The notes: generated by a model from the sequence alone, not told the origin. 64,000 bases of DNA from Ahniella sp. (GCA_016712105.1 JADJRU010000002.1:62001-126000), one strand, 5' to 3'; counted from the stretch's first letter, positions 19,638-29,990 are shown. Made by a program: numbers and translations.

Positions 19638-20426
19638 ATGTCCGAGCCCACTCCAATCGACCCACGTTTCGCCGGCATTGATCGCCTTTATGGCGCAGGC
19701 AGCGTTGCGCGCCTGAGCGGCAAACACGTGATCGTGATCGGGCTCGGGGGTGTGGGCTCCTGGGCAGTTGAAGCCCTTGCACGCACGGCCGTAGGGACCT
19801 TGACGCTGGTCGACGCCGACGATGTCTGTGTCAGCAACGTCAACCGGCAGTTGATTGCCTTGACGAGTACGGTCGGCCAGTCGAAAGCCGCCGTACTGGC
19901 CGCGCGCTTGCGCGAGATCAATCCGGCCATTGTCGTGAACGTCGTCGAGGAATTCCTGACGCCATCGAACATGGAGCGGCTGATCTCGCCTCCGGTCGAT
20001 TTTGTGCTGGATGCCTGCGACGCCTTCCGCGTGAAAGTCGAACTGGCTGTGTTTTGCCGGCGCCGCAAGATTCCCTTGTTGATGAGCGGTTCTGCCGGCG
20101 GCCGTGCCGACCCGACCAAAATCACGATCCGCGATCTGGCGCGTACCGAGCAGGACGCCCTGCTTTCACTGATCCGCAAGAAACTGCGCGATGAGTTCGG
20201 CTGGCCCCGCAACAAGGATCGTTACTTCGGAATCCAGGCCGTCTATTCCCTGGAAAATGTCCGGTATCCCAAAGCTGACGGAACGGTCTGCGGCATTCGC
20301 CCGGAACAGAATCAGCCCGGACGCATCGACTGCGACATGGGGCTCGGTGCTGCGACGGCTGTCACCGCAAGCTTCGGGCTGTTTGCAGCGGCTCGGGTGA
20401 TCGAAAAGCTGCTGATCAAGGCTTGA
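19638..20426 (+). CDS. tcdA: tRNA threonylcarbamoyladenosine dehydratase
   Basis: A 262-residue E1/MoeB/ThiF-like enzyme (CsdL/TcdA). It uses ATP to cyclise t6A37 to ct6A in ANN-decoding tRNAs. Features: an ATP-binding motif VIGLGGVGSWAVEALAR (about residue 34), NRQLIAL, and the characteristic C-terminal Asp/Gly segment DCDMGLGAATAVTASFG. There is no zinc-binding CxxC pair, as expected for TcdA. ATG 19638 fits the usual N-terminus; one nine codons upstream is possible. It converges with the next gene, overlapping its 3' end by 11 bases. Confidence 0.92.
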   Translation: MSEPTPIDPRFAGIDRLYGAGSVARLSGKHVIVIGLGGVGSWAVEALARTAVGTLTLVDADDVCVSNVNRQLIALTSTVGQSKAAVLAARLREINPAIVVNVVEEFLTPSNMERLISPPVDFVLDACDAFRVKVELAVFCRRRKIPLLMSGSAGGRADPTKITIRDLARTEQDALLSLIRKKLRDEFGWPRNKDRYFGIQAVYSLENVRYPKADGTVCGIRPEQNQPGRIDCDMGLGAATAVTASFGLFAAARVIEKLLIKA

Positions 20427-21318
20427 TCAGGCGCACACCGCCTAGCCAATCGGGCAACTGGCCGACACCCGCCATGTTGGGCAACACGATGGCGATCTCG
20501 CCATCCCGATCCTGCGTGAAGTCCACATTCCGTGGGTCACATTTCAACAGCCTGCAGACTTCGTGCTGGGCTGCGTAAGCTGCCTCCATGGACACCTGCG
20601 GTGGCGGAACCGGTTTTGGCTTCGGATCCGGACTGTCGCAGAGGAACCGGACCAGACCATCGACCCACACGTCTTCCAGGTCAATGGCTGGCCGGAACTG
20701 GAGGTCCTTCCGGGCAAAGTCGGCCAGTTCGGTGCGCTCCGCAATCACGGCTTCCACCCGGATGAGTCGGCTCCATGCACTCTTGATCCAGCCTGCGACC
20801 AACTCGCGACGGCGTGTTGGCACCGGGTCAGTGTCGTGATCCATCGACCAGGCATCCAAGGCTTCGAACGCATCCTCGTTCGGACACAACAGGTCGATCT
20901 CGAATTCGTAAAACATGCGGTATCGGACATCAGGCCGCAGATAGGCTTGGGAATGCGCCAGAAAGCCCACCGCGACAGCACCGGCCGAAGCGAGCGTTTG
21001 ACCGAGCATCCGGTCCAACCGCAACATCGGGAACGCGCCGGTGTCATCGATTTTTTCGGCATGTTCATGCAGTCGCCAGGAAAACAATGCCAACCCGTCG
21101 ACCCCATCGGCCCGAAGCCTCAGCGCTGCAGCCACAAGCGCCCGCGACACTCCTTCGTGATCTTCGCGACCCAGCGCCGACAGCAGATCCGGAACATGGG
21201 CATCGGCCAGCACCAATTCGAACGGAACTTGCTGCCCCGACATTTTTCGCTGAAGCGACTCGACACAGCGCCGGAATACTTGTGGCTGTTCACCGGCAAT
21301 CAGGCCCAGTCGGTGCAT
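20416..21318 (-). CDS. Aspartate/glutamate racemase-like protein lacking the first catalytic Cys
   Basis: A 300-residue protein. The N-terminal ~130 residues resemble the aspartate racemase fold (MHRLGLIAGEQ..., a helix of the EGVSRALVAAALRLRADG type), but the segment that carries the catalytic Cys in racemases (CTNT-like) reads LFSWRLHEH, so the enzyme is probably inactive or uses other chemistry. The C-terminal half shows no family I recognise and has a Pro/Lys-rich linker (DPKPKPVPPPQ) followed by a compact ~60-residue domain. It lies just upstream of, and on the same strand as, tesA's end (4-base gap to 21323), so it could be cotranscribed with tesA. Confidence 0.5.
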   Translation of the reverse strand: MHRLGLIAGEQPQVFRRCVESLQRKMSGQQVPFELVLADAHVPDLLSALGREDHEGVSRALVAAALRLRADGVDGLALFSWRLHEHAEKIDDTGAFPMLRLDRMLGQTLASAGAVAVGFLAHSQAYLRPDVRYRMFYEFEIDLLCPNEDAFEALDAWSMDHDTDPVPTRRRELVAGWIKSAWSRLIRVEAVIAERTELADFARKDLQFRPAIDLEDVWVDGLVRFLCDSPDPKPKPVPPPQVSMEAAYAAQHEVCRLLKCDPRNVDFTQDRDGEIAIVLPNMAGVGQLPDWLGGVRLIKP

Positions 21319-21322
21319 GGAA

Positions 21323-21982
21323 TCACTCCAGAAGTGGCTTCAGGCTCGCCCAGACATGATCGCGCACTTGGGCCTGGGCCGCAGCAGTGGGATGGAGGTT
21401 GTCGTCCAGGAAGTTGCTTCGATCGGCCGCGATCGGCTCCAGCAGGAACGGTAAGAGCGGCACCTTGTGCTGTTCGGCGACGGCCCGGAACATGCCGCGG
21501 AACTGATTCGTGTATTCGGGTCCGTAGTTCGGCGGCATCTCCATCCCCAGCAGCAGCACCGCAATGCCTCGCTCCTTGGCCAGATCCACCATACGCGACA
21601 GGTTTGCTTGAGCCTGATCCAGCGGCAACCCGCGCAGACCATCGTTCGCGCCGAGTTCGAGCACCAGCAGCGCAGGCTTCAGCTCATCGAGCACTTTGGG
21701 CAGGCGACGAAGCCCGCCGTCGGTCGTTTCGCCGCTGACACTGGCATTGCCGACGCGCCAGGCCGGGTGGGATTTCTGTACGTGGGCGTCCAGAAGGTGC
21801 ACCCAGCCCTGCTCCGGCGCCAGGTTGTAGGCAGCCGACAAGGAATCGCCATAAACCAGCACTCGCTTTGGCTCCGCGGCCTGGACCTGCCCGGTCTCGA
21901 CACACAGGACTCCGACCCACAGGGCAACCATGACGAAAGCTTGAATTGTGATCTGCCAAAGTGGACCCACTTGCTTACTCAT
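21323..21982 (-). CDS. tesA: Periplasmic arylesterase / lysophospholipase L1 (SGNH hydrolase)
   Basis: A 219-residue GDSL esterase. A signal peptide (about 1-34) precedes the catalytic blocks: block I GDSLSAAY, block II Gly in NASVSGETTDGG, block III GANDGLRG, block V DDNLHPTA (Asp-x-x-His). It is transcribed divergently from the ABC exporter pair YbbA-YbbP, the standard arrangement in proteobacteria. ATG 21982 was chosen since the longer frame (to 22189) would overlap ybbA. Confidence 0.92.
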   Translation of the reverse strand: MSKQVGPLWQITIQAFVMVALWVGVLCVETGQVQAAEPKRVLVYGDSLSAAYNLAPEQGWVHLLDAHVQKSHPAWRVGNASVSGETTDGGLRRLPKVLDELKPALLVLELGANDGLRGLPLDQAQANLSRMVDLAKERGIAVLLLGMEMPPNYGPEYTNQFRGMFRAVAEQHKVPLLPFLLEPIAADRSNFLDDNLHPTAAAQAQVRDHVWASLKPLLE

Positions 21983-22040
21983 TCCCTGCTGTTCCTTTGT
22001 TTGCCGTTCCAGAGTTTGACGAATTTTCCCGGAGATCCTG

Positions 22041-22775
22041 ATGAATGCCTTGGCCCAGATTGCCACGCCGACCGTGAACGAACCACATCCAACCGCGGCG
22101 CGCTGCATGATCCGGGCTGAAGCCCTCGGACGTACCGTCAAACTCGGTGATCGTGAGCTCACCATCCTCGATGGGGTCGGTTTCAGCATTCAACAAGGGG
22201 AATCAGTCGCCATCATCGGCGCTTCCGGTTCAGGCAAGTCCACACTGTTGAGCCTGCTGGCCGGGCTCGATCTGGCCAGCACCGGCGAAGTCTGGCTCGA
22301 CGAGCGCGCTTTGTCCGGGCTCGATGAAGATGCCCGCGCGGCCCTGCGTAATGAACTGGTCGGGTTCGTTTTCCAGAACTTCCAACTGCTGCCGGCGCTG
22401 ACCGCACTCGAAAACGTCATGCTGCCGCTCGAACTTGCTGGCCAGAACGACGCGCGGCCGGATGCCGAACGGGTCCTGCGACGTGTCGGCCTCGGAGACC
22501 GCCTGGAACACTATCCGCGGCAGTTGTCCGGTGGTGAGCAACAGCGTGTGGCCATTGCTCGCGCGTTCGTGCGCCAGCCGCGCATCCTGTTTGCCGATGA
22601 ACCCACCGGCAATCTGGATACTGCAACCGGCAAGGTCATCGCCGACCTCCTGTTCGATCTGAATCACGAACAAGGCACCACACTGGTGCTGGTCACACAC
22701 GACGAACGACTCGCCGCCCGGTGTGCCCGGCGCCTGCGCCTCGACGGTGGTCGACTGGACGCCGCGTCATGTTGA
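22041..22775 (+). CDS. ybbA: ABC transporter ATP-binding protein, YbbA family
   Basis: A 244-residue ATPase of the MacB/LolD class. Walker A is GASGSGKST, the Q-loop [11 protein letters not shown], the signature LSGGEQQR, Walker [13 protein letters not shown] and the H-loop THDERLA. It pairs with the FtsX-type permease that follows (7-base overlap) and is divergent from tesA with only 58 bases between the starts, which must hold both promoters. Confidence 0.93.
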   Translation: MNALAQIATPTVNEPHPTAARCMIRAEALGRTVKLGDRELTILDGVGFSIQQGESVAIIGASGSGKSTLLSLLAGLDLASTGEVWLDERALSGLDEDARAALRNELVGFVFQNFQLLPALTALENVMLPLELAGQNDARPDAERVLRRVGLGDRLEHYPRQLSGGEQQRVAIARAFVRQPRILFADEPTGNLDTATGKVIADLLFDLNHEQGTTLVLVTHDERLAARCARRLRLDGGRLDAASC

Positions 22776-25270
22776 AGAGTGCCGGCTTGTTGCGCCTGGG
22801 CTGGCGCCAGTTCCGTCGCGACTTTGCGTCCGGCGAGGCACGCGTGTTGTTTGCTGCGCTGGTGCTTGCCGTGTTCGCCATCGCGACGGTCTCGTTCATC
22901 ACCGATCGGGCGCAAAATGCGCTGGGTCAGGAAGCGAACCGCCTCCTTGGCGGTGACGTGGTGCTGCGCGCTGATACGCCGATCGAAGCGGCAACCCGAA
23001 AGCTCGGCAAGGATCTCGAGCAGGCAGAACTCTGGACCACCATGAGCATGCTGCGTGCCCCGTCGGGCATGCGCCTGGGTGAACTGCGGGCGCTGGACCA
23101 GAACTTCCCGCTGCGCGGCACTTATCGCGTGCGTGAGGCTGATGGTACGGAACGCGAGGTACGCGGCGCGCCACCAGCAGGGGAGCTCTGGCTGTCGCGG
23201 GCCGGTGCCAGCCAACTCCAAGTGCAGATTGGTGACAGCTTGACGATCGGCACGCTCACACTGAAGCTCTCGGCGCTTGTCGTCGAAGAACCCGACGCGG
23301 CTCTCGATTACTTCAACTCCTCGCCGCGTGCGTTCGTGTCGATCGAGACGCTGCAGGCAAGCGGCCTGATCCAGCCCGGCGCGCGTCTCACCTATCGCTG
23401 GGCACTCGCTGGCGACCAGGCGGCGGTCAAGCAGTTCATCAAACAAGTGAAGCCCGGGCTCTCGCGTGGTCAAAGACTGGAAACCGCCGCCGATGCGCGC
23501 CCGGAATTGCGCCGCGCACTCGATCGCGCCGATCGTTTCCTGGGATTGGCTGCCTTGGTTAGCGTGGTACTCGCCAGTGTGGCAATCGCCATGGCCGCAC
23601 GCCAATACAGCGAGCGTCACCTCGATCATGCTGCGGTCATGCGCTGCCTCGGCGCCAGCCAACGCCAGATCGCCACCTTGCATGGTCTGAGCATGAGCCT
23701 GCTGGCAATCGTCGCGATCTCGCTGGCGTTGGTGCTGGCGTATGCAGCGCAGGCGATCGCGGTGCCGCAATTGGAGCGGGTGCTGGACGTGTCCACCCCA
23801 CCACCAGGTGCCGAACCCGCCTGGTATGCCGCAGCAGTCGGCGTCACCGTGTTGGTCGCCTTTGTGCTGCCGCCCGTGTTTGCGTTGCGCCGGGTCCCTG
23901 CCCTGCGTGTCCTGCGTCGAGACCTGCCTGGCCTTGAGCTCAGCGGCGCGCTGACCACCGCACTTGGCCTCGGCGGCCTCCTGTTCCTGCTGTGGTGGAA
24001 GTCCTCATCGGCGACGATGGCGACCAGCCTGCTCGGCGGTTTGACCCTTGCGTTCGTGGCACTCGCGACCTTGTCGTGGGCCTTCATCTGGCTGATCGGA
24101 CGGCTGCGTCATCGGTTCCGCGGCGCGGCCCGATTTGGTCTCGCGAACATCAGCCGCCGCGCTGGCGCCAGCATGGCGCAGATTGCCGCGATCGGGCTCG
24201 GCTTGACCGTCCTCCTGCTGCTATCGCTGGTGCGAACCGACCTGCTCGACCGCTGGCGTGACCTGGTGCCTGCTGACGCACCGAACCGCTTCATCATCAA
24301 TATCCAGGAAGACCAGCGACCGGCCTTGGCCGAGTTCACGAAAGCGCAGGGTCTGCCTGAACTCGATCTGTTTGCGATCGTCCGCGGTCGCCTGATGGCG
24401 GTAAACGACACCGCAGTCAGCGGAGCAAGCTACGAAGATCGCGGCGAGCGCGCACGCCGCCTTGCCGAACGCGAGTTCAACATCAGTGCCGTGCCGCTGT
24501 TGCCTGACGACATCAAGGTCACTGCCGGCACCGTGTGGACCGAATCCGAAGCAGCCACACCTCAATGGTCGGTCGAAGCCGAAATCGCGGAGCTTCTGGG
24601 CTGGAAAGTCGGTGACCGTCTGCGCTTCGACTTTGGCGGACAGATCGTCGAAGCCCCGATCACCAGCCTCCGCACGGTCCAGTGGGAATCGTTCCGTCCG
24701 AACTTCTTCGTGCTCGGCTCACCCGGCACACTAAAAGGCCTGTCAGCCAGTTACATCACCACGGCACAGGTCAACACCAAACAAGAGCCGGCGATGAATG
24801 CCCTCGTGGCACAGTTCCCGAATCTCACGGTCATCGATGTCGGCGCGATTCTGGAACAAGTCACCCGAATTGCCACACAAGTCACCGAAGTCGTCGAAAT
24901 GGTGTTTCTGTTCACGCTGGCCGCCGGCGTTCTGGTGCTCGTCGCAGCCATCAACGCCACCCAGGACGAACGCCTGCGTGAGGGCGCCATGTTGCGGGTG
25001 CTTGGTGCGAGACGAGGACAAGTGCGGTTCGCACAAGTCTCGGAGTTCCTGGTGATCGGCAGCATTGCCGGCCTCGTGGCCGTGTTTGCCGCAAATGGCA
25101 TCACCGGTTCCATTGCGAGAGGGGTGTTCGGCCTGGATTGGCAACCCGACATAGTCGCCAGTGTCGTCACCATGCTCGCGGCCATCGCGCTGGTCGTCGC
25201 ATCCGGATGGTTCAGCACACGAAAGACCATCGCGGCACCACCAAGCGAAACACTAAGGGCGTTGGCCTGA
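22769..25270 (+). CDS. ybbP: FtsX-like ABC transporter permease, YbbP family
   Basis: A 833-residue inner-membrane protein. ATG 22769 lies just before the ybbA stop. There is one N-terminal helix (LFAALVLAVFAIATVSFITD), a large periplasmic MacB-like core domain, three helices around 270-380, further helices in the middle and an FtsX permease block at the C-terminus (MVFLFTLAAGVLVLVAAI ... REGAMLRVLGARRGQVRF). The whole TesA-YbbA-YbbP unit is proposed to remove or export lipophilic compounds from the envelope. Confidence 0.92.
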   Translation: MLKSAGLLRLGWRQFRRDFASGEARVLFAALVLAVFAIATVSFITDRAQNALGQEANRLLGGDVVLRADTPIEAATRKLGKDLEQAELWTTMSMLRAPSGMRLGELRALDQNFPLRGTYRVREADGTEREVRGAPPAGELWLSRAGASQLQVQIGDSLTIGTLTLKLSALVVEEPDAALDYFNSSPRAFVSIETLQASGLIQPGARLTYRWALAGDQAAVKQFIKQVKPGLSRGQRLETAADARPELRRALDRADRFLGLAALVSVVLASVAIAMAARQYSERHLDHAAVMRCLGASQRQIATLHGLSMSLLAIVAISLALVLAYAAQAIAVPQLERVLDVSTPPPGAEPAWYAAAVGVTVLVAFVLPPVFALRRVPALRVLRRDLPGLELSGALTTALGLGGLLFLLWWKSSSATMATSLLGGLTLAFVALATLSWAFIWLIGRLRHRFRGAARFGLANISRRAGASMAQIAAIGLGLTVLLLLSLVRTDLLDRWRDLVPADAPNRFIINIQEDQRPALAEFTKAQGLPELDLFAIVRGRLMAVNDTAVSGASYEDRGERARRLAEREFNISAVPLLPDDIKVTAGTVWTESEAATPQWSVEAEIAELLGWKVGDRLRFDFGGQIVEAPITSLRTVQWESFRPNFFVLGSPGTLKGLSASYITTAQVNTKQEPAMNALVAQFPNLTVIDVGAILEQVTRIATQVTEVVEMVFLFTLAAGVLVLVAAINATQDERLREGAMLRVLGARRGQVRFAQVSEFLVIGSIAGLVAVFAANGITGSIARGVFGLDWQPDIVASVVTMLAAIALVVASGWFSTRKTIAAPPSETLRALA

Positions 25271-25290
25271 TTCTCACCGGCAATAAAACC

Positions 25291-25335
25291 CTTCTCCCGT
25301 CCACGGGAGAAGGTGGCCGAAGGCCGGATGAGGGC
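25291..25335 (+). repeat. Dispersed palindromic repeat, copy A
   Basis: cttctcccg tcca cgggagaag followed by gtggccgaaggccggatgaggg. The same hairpin and tail recur near 52048, at 61113, inverted at 61191, and split by the IS at 58695/61063. It lies in the 250-base gap between ybbP and the receptor gene, which otherwise holds nothing I can support. Confidence 0.75.
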
Positions 25336-25520
25336 CAGATGCGCCTCGAAAGATCTATCGCCAGCTGCCCCAATCTTCAGGGCAGCTCGTCCAGGCCTGC
25401 AACCCGACCGCATCGTGTTCGCACGCCACTGACCTGCAAATGACCGGACAGCCAGCCACGGCCATCGATCATCAGTGTCCACACCCGCTGGCGGAAGCCC
25501 CCCCAAACCCTGCCGAAGAT

Positions 25521-27970
25521 TCAGAACGTCTGGACGTAGCGCACGTATGGCGTGCGCCCCAAGGCGTCATACAGCAAGGTATTCCAGGGTCGCCCCAGGG
25601 TGCCCGAGGCCAGGGACGGATACTTGTCACCCAGGTTGGTGGCACCGATGGTGATGCTGGCATGCCACGGCGCTTTCCAGCGCAGTTGCAGGTCGTGGGT
25701 GGTGTAGCCGCCGATGGCCGGATCCGCGAATGATTCGCGGGTACCGGCGATGTAGTGCGTCTGCCAACGCACGCCAAAGTCATCGAGGCTCCAGTCGTGC
25801 GTCAGGTTTGCGCGCAGGTCCGGAAACCCGAACTCACCGGCAAGGTCTCCCGTCAGATGAGCGACCTGGCCCGGCTCGCCGAGCTCGTAACGTCGGACAT
25901 GGCTCGCTTGCAGCTTGCTGACCAGCTCGCCCTGGGCGCCGAGGTCAAAGCGTGTGCGCATCGCCAAGTCCAGTCCTTCCGTGTCCAGCGTCCCGGCATT
26001 GTCCAGGGCCGAAAGGGTAAACAACAGGGCACCGGTTACCGGATCACGAGGCAGAGACAATCCAAGCGGCAACGGGATCTCGACGATACGATCGTCAATG
26101 TCGACCCGGTAATAATCGGCACTGAGGTGCAGCCAATGGCTTGCGTCCCAGTTGGCGCCGAGACCGAGATGTTGTGTCTGAGCGGCGTGCAGTTCGGCGA
26201 TCGGAATGACGCCTTCGCCCGGATAGTCATCCAAACCCGGCGGAACAAAACCCTGGCTCCAGGAGCCACGCACGGTCCATTGATCCGAGGGCTGCCAACG
26301 CAAGACAACTTTCGGCGAGACGTCGGACCCATAGTCGGAAAAATCGTCGAATCGCCCTGCCGCGATGACATCGAATGTGTTGCTGACCGGCAACAACCAC
26401 TCGAAGTACGCCGCGCGCACGGATCGATCGCCCATGGATGAACTCAGGCCGATATTCTGCACCTCGCCGGACGACTGCAGAGGATCGTATTGATCCGCGT
26501 AGTCCTCGTCGCGCCATTCGGCACCCAGAACCAGGGTCGACTCGCCACCGGCGAGTTCGAAGGGGTTGAAGGTCACCATGCCAAACAGCTCGCGACCCAG
26601 CCAGAACCCGTCTCGGTTGACCGTTGCGGACATCGAGTCAAGCGTGGCACGGTCGGCGTCGAACGGATGGCGGAGGTCATAGCTGCCGCTGTCGATGGCC
26701 TGTTGCGCCAGTCGGTTGACGACAACATTCCGACTCAGCTGGAACGCCTGGTGTTCGTAACGACGCGCACCGAATTCGACGTCGACCGCTTCGCCGACCC
26801 GACCCTTCACACCGAGTCGCAGGTCATAGGCATTTTCGTCGATGCTGGTATCCAGCGGACCGACCCCCGCGAAACGATGGCGGATATAGGCGCCGCGTCC
26901 GTCCCCCGGCACCGGATCACTGACTGAACCTTCGGCCACGAACATCTGGCTGACGCTCGGCGCCCTTCGGCCGAATGACTCGTTGCGCGTCACCGAAGCC
27001 TGCAGGTAGGTCAGCCAATCGTCATTGATCTGGTACTCGCCAGCCGTGTAGAGCGCGGAGGTGTCCGTCGATGCATCGTTCGCGGCGATGCCGTTGAAGT
27101 TGAACGAACAGAAGTTGTCCGGGCCACCCGGATTGGTTTCAAAGAACAGATCGGGCAGGCCGCCGACTCCCGTGCCGCTGCCACTGCAGTCGAAGCCAGG
27201 CAGCGGGATCAGAGGTCCGATCGCCGCGGTACCGGCGGCGTTGGCAATCCGATAGTTATTGGCAAAGCCCGACAGACCCAAGGTCTGGCCGTCGATCTGG
27301 TCGCGCGAATAGACGATCTCGCGTTTGTTGTAGGACACGGTTGCAATCACCCGGCCGCGATCACCATTGGCACCAAAACTGGCGTCGCCCCGCGCCATGT
27401 CACCGCCGCGAACACGCGGATTGCCGACCATCCAGGAAACTTCCGCTCCGTCGATACTCTTGCGCAGAATGATATTGACGACGCCGCCTGCGGCATTGGC
27501 GCCGTAGATGGCGGACGCGCCTTCCGGCAGGATCTCGATCCGCTCCACTGCGCCGATCGGGATCAGGTTCAGGTTGGCGACTGCCGGATCGAACGGACTG
27601 CCGACGACGGGCCGGCCATCGACCAACACCAGCGTACGGTCAGATCCCAGCCCGCGCAGGTCGATGTCCGACATCGATTGTGTGGTCGAACCCGACAAGG
27701 GCCGGTAGTTGCCGAACGAGGCCAGGGTCGAATCACGCAGCAATTCGGCAACCGAGACATCGCCGGAGGCGTCGATCTCGGCGCGATCGATGATCCGGAT
27801 CGGCATTCCGATGTCCGCGCCAGCACGATGGATGCGTGAACCCGTGGTGGCATCTGCGCTGCGTGCGGATTTGCCCGAGCCACCGTCCGCGAAACCGAGG
27901 TGACGGACAGTAACGCGGCGGAGCACAACACGGCAAACTGGATGGCGTTGAACAATCGGCTTTGGGGCAT
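25521..27970 (-). CDS. TonB-dependent outer-membrane receptor; frameshift behind the signal peptide
   Basis: About 815 residues, ending in the aromatic YVRYVQTF typical of outer-membrane barrels. The signal peptide (MPQSRLFNAIQFAVLCSAALL, from 27970, with aacgagg upstream) is in one frame and the mature protein in another, so a base is missing or extra near 27895. Plug domain: VAELLRDSTLAS, SDIDLRGLGSDRTLVLVDGR, and VERIEILPEGASAIYGANAAGGVVNIILR. Barrel repeats follow. The ligand is not evident and no TonB box can be read because of the break. No cobalamin riboswitch was recognised upstream. The gene is isolated. Confidence 0.88.
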
Positions 27971-28131
27971 ATGGCCTCGTTTTGAAATCATCTGCATTCA
28001 GGTCCACCAACCTGAAGCGGGTTTGATCCGGCAATTCCGGCAGAGCCGGACTTTCCGCCGGCACGCTCAATCGGCTGCCGGCTGATCCGCTTCGCAAGGC
28101 TGCCATGCCTCGCACGACCCGGACACCTCAA

Positions 28132-28160
28132 ATTATGCCCCGGATGGCAGCCATGCTGAA
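28132..28160 (-). promoter_or_regulatory. Possible sigma-70 promoter of the TonB-dependent receptor
   Basis: On the minus strand TTCAGC (28160-28155) and CATAAT (28137-28132) are separated by 17 bases, about 160 bases before the receptor start. The -10 is good and the -35 weak. The leader between them and the ATG holds small hairpins such as caggt/acctg near 28004-28019. Confidence 0.3.
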
Positions 28161-28245
28161 GATCCGATGCTGCATTCCCGATGGATACAAGCCCCGGATC
28201 CTGTTGGACGCCAAATCGTCGCGCCACTCAAAATCGGGGGGACGT

Positions 28246-28796
28246 CGTCGACGTGATCACCGGCGCGGCGTTGTCGGCCGCGGCCGAACCGCAAGCACAA
28301 ACGCCTGAACCGCCTCCGCACCCGCACGATCCCGCACGATCAGCTGAACCGGCACATCCCCCTGCTCCGTCGGCGTGCCCGACACGATCCCCGACACACT
28401 GCTCACACTGAGCCACGACGGACCTTCCGCCAGGAAGAACCGAAGCTCGTCACCCGCGTCCGCATCCGATGCAGTGGCCGTGTAGCGATACACACGCCCC
28501 ACCGTTGTCGTCGTGATCGGCGTACTGGTGAATTGCGGGGCGCGGTTCGGAATGGCCACCGAGACTGTGAAGCCCTGAACGGCCGACAGACCCGTCGCGT
28601 CCAACGCACGGATCGACAGTGTGTACAGACCCACCGTGTTCGTCTGGAACGTCAGCTCGCCGGTGGTCGCATCGATCGAGGCACCCGCAGGCGCCGACAA
28701 GAGGCTGTAGCTGATCACATCCCCTTCGGGATCGATCGCATCGGCGTCGTACCGAAGCAAGCTGCCGGGCGCCAAGTCGCCGCTGGGTGGCGTGTC
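28246..28796 (-). pseudogene. Rhs fragment: Ig/cadherin-like repeats only
   Basis: This is an internal piece of the pre-core region of the large Rhs gene and is nearly identical to 50276-50822. It carries two Ig-like putative domains (LRYDADAIDPEGDVISYSLL..., YRYTATASDADAGDELRFF) and nothing else of Rhs. Both edges are abrupt: on the left the match ends at gtcgacgtgatcacc and on the right at cgctgggtggcgtg. The ORF that contains it (28257-28985) begins and ends in unrelated sequence. It marks the left end of the toxin island. Confidence 0.85.
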
Positions 28797-28959
28797 CGAA
28801 ATGCGCTTTGTTCGATTGAGCAACTCGCCGCCCGGATTCGAGACATTTTCGCATACCAAATTGCTCGACTGGCCTTCCACCCTCGATCGCCCGAGCAGAT
28901 GGACTGAGACACCGCGTCGGCGTAGGATTCCCAGTATCCAGGCTCCCCGGTGACAACCA

Positions 28960-29256
28960 ATGAAGTCCCCAGCCATCGACATCATCGTCCATCATTTGAA
29001 CGCGCCTTACGGCAGACTGGTGACCGAGTCAGACGTACTGAGGGTGCTAACCGAAGGTGCTGGTGCGTTGAAGTCGGATAACCCCGCGTCGTCAGTTTTG
29101 GGGTGGATCTTCACGGAATGCAGCGCCGGCCTGATTGACCAATCCGCATTGGAGGCCAATCTGCCATCTGAAACGATCACTGCGTCCTATCTTTCACTGG
29201 TCTCCGTTGGCGCACCCAGAGAACCCATTTGGGACCAACGAGCAGCTACTAGATGA
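28960..29256 (+). CDS. Small protein paired with an AbiEii-type nucleotidyltransferase (putative antitoxin)
   Basis: A 98-residue protein of a family I do not recognise. It starts at ATG 28960, is mostly helical by composition (VTESDVLRVLTEGAGAL, SVLGWIFTECSAGLID), and its last codons overlap the nucleotidyltransferase start by 4 bases (ATGA). Position and size fit an antitoxin or partner for the AbiEii-like gene, as in type IV toxin-antitoxin pairs. It does not show the winged-helix AbiEi features I would expect, so this may be a different partner type. Confidence 0.6.
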   Translation: MKSPAIDIIVHHLNAPYGRLVTESDVLRVLTEGAGALKSDNPASSVLGWIFTECSAGLIDQSALEANLPSETITASYLSLVSVGAPREPIWDQRAATR

Positions 29257-29990
29257 CTAGCCAAGAAGACGTAAAAAGGTTTCGCACAAACGGCTCTTGG
29301 CGCCACTTAAGCGAGAAAGCGCTTGGCTATCTCGCCTCGGCTCAGCAACGCTATCCCGTCGAAATCCAATGGGCACTCGGTGGCGGGACCCGCCTGATGC
29401 TTGAGTTCTGTCATCGAATCAGTGATGACATCGACATTTTCGTCGCAGACTCCGCGATCAAAGGCCTCTTGTCACCCGCATTCAACGACGCCATCGCGAC
29501 AGACGTCTCCGGATACTCCGATGACCACTCGGCACTGAAGCTTTATTTCAAGGACCTGGGCGAGATTGATTTCATCTTTCGTCCGCCTTTGCTCGATGGA
29601 GCGAATGAGCTGTACGAACTGGATCGCAGAATTGTTCTGGAACCAGTTGCCGAGGTCATGGCAAAGAAACTTTATTTTCGGGGCGACAGACTCACACCGA
29701 GAGACTTGTTTGATTGGTGGTACGTTGGTTCACGGCATAGCCACATGATCCCCGACCTGCTCATTGCCGAAGCACTCCGAAGCAAGCTGGATGGCATCCA
29801 ACTCGCGCTTCAAAGCCTCTACTCTCAACGCCTGGATCAGGCAGACAGCGTCTGGTCTCCGATGGCAATCTGGCCCCGAATTCGATCGCCCTTCCTGCCT
29901 GAAATTGGTGAAGCTGTCGACTGGGCGAATGACCGTCTTGTCCGGTTCAGGACGTTGGTTGATCCGCCAACCATTGACCCATCGAAATAG
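29253..29990 (+). CDS. Nucleotidyltransferase, AbiEii/AbiGii toxin family
   Basis: A 245-residue protein with the polymerase-beta-like nucleotidyltransferase signature ALGGGTRLMLEF (about residue 43), ISDDIDIFV as the metal-binding DxD, and a third acidic strand in LGEIDFIFRP. A C-terminal helical part contains the LDRRIVLEPVAEVMAKKLYFRGDRLTPRDLFDW motif typical of this family. Such proteins are abortive-infection or type IV toxins that add nucleotides to RNA. It overlaps its small partner upstream and is followed directly by integrase copy 1. Confidence 0.85.
   Translation: MTSQEDVKRFRTNGSWRHLSEKALGYLASAQQRYPVEIQWALGGGTRLMLEFCHRISDDIDIFVADSAIKGLLSPAFNDAIATDVSGYSDDHSALKLYFKDLGEIDFIFRPPLLDGANELYELDRRIVLEPVAEVMAKKLYFRGDRLTPRDLFDWWYVGSRHSHMIPDLLIAEALRSKLDGIQLALQSLYSQRLDQADSVWSPMAIWPRIRSPFLPEIGEAVDWANDRLVRFRTLVDPPTIDPSK

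Noticed and set aside
28003..28250. Cobalamin or other known riboswitch before the TonB-dependent receptor
   Set aside because: Short hairpins are present, but none of the conserved core strings of the cobalamin element could be found.
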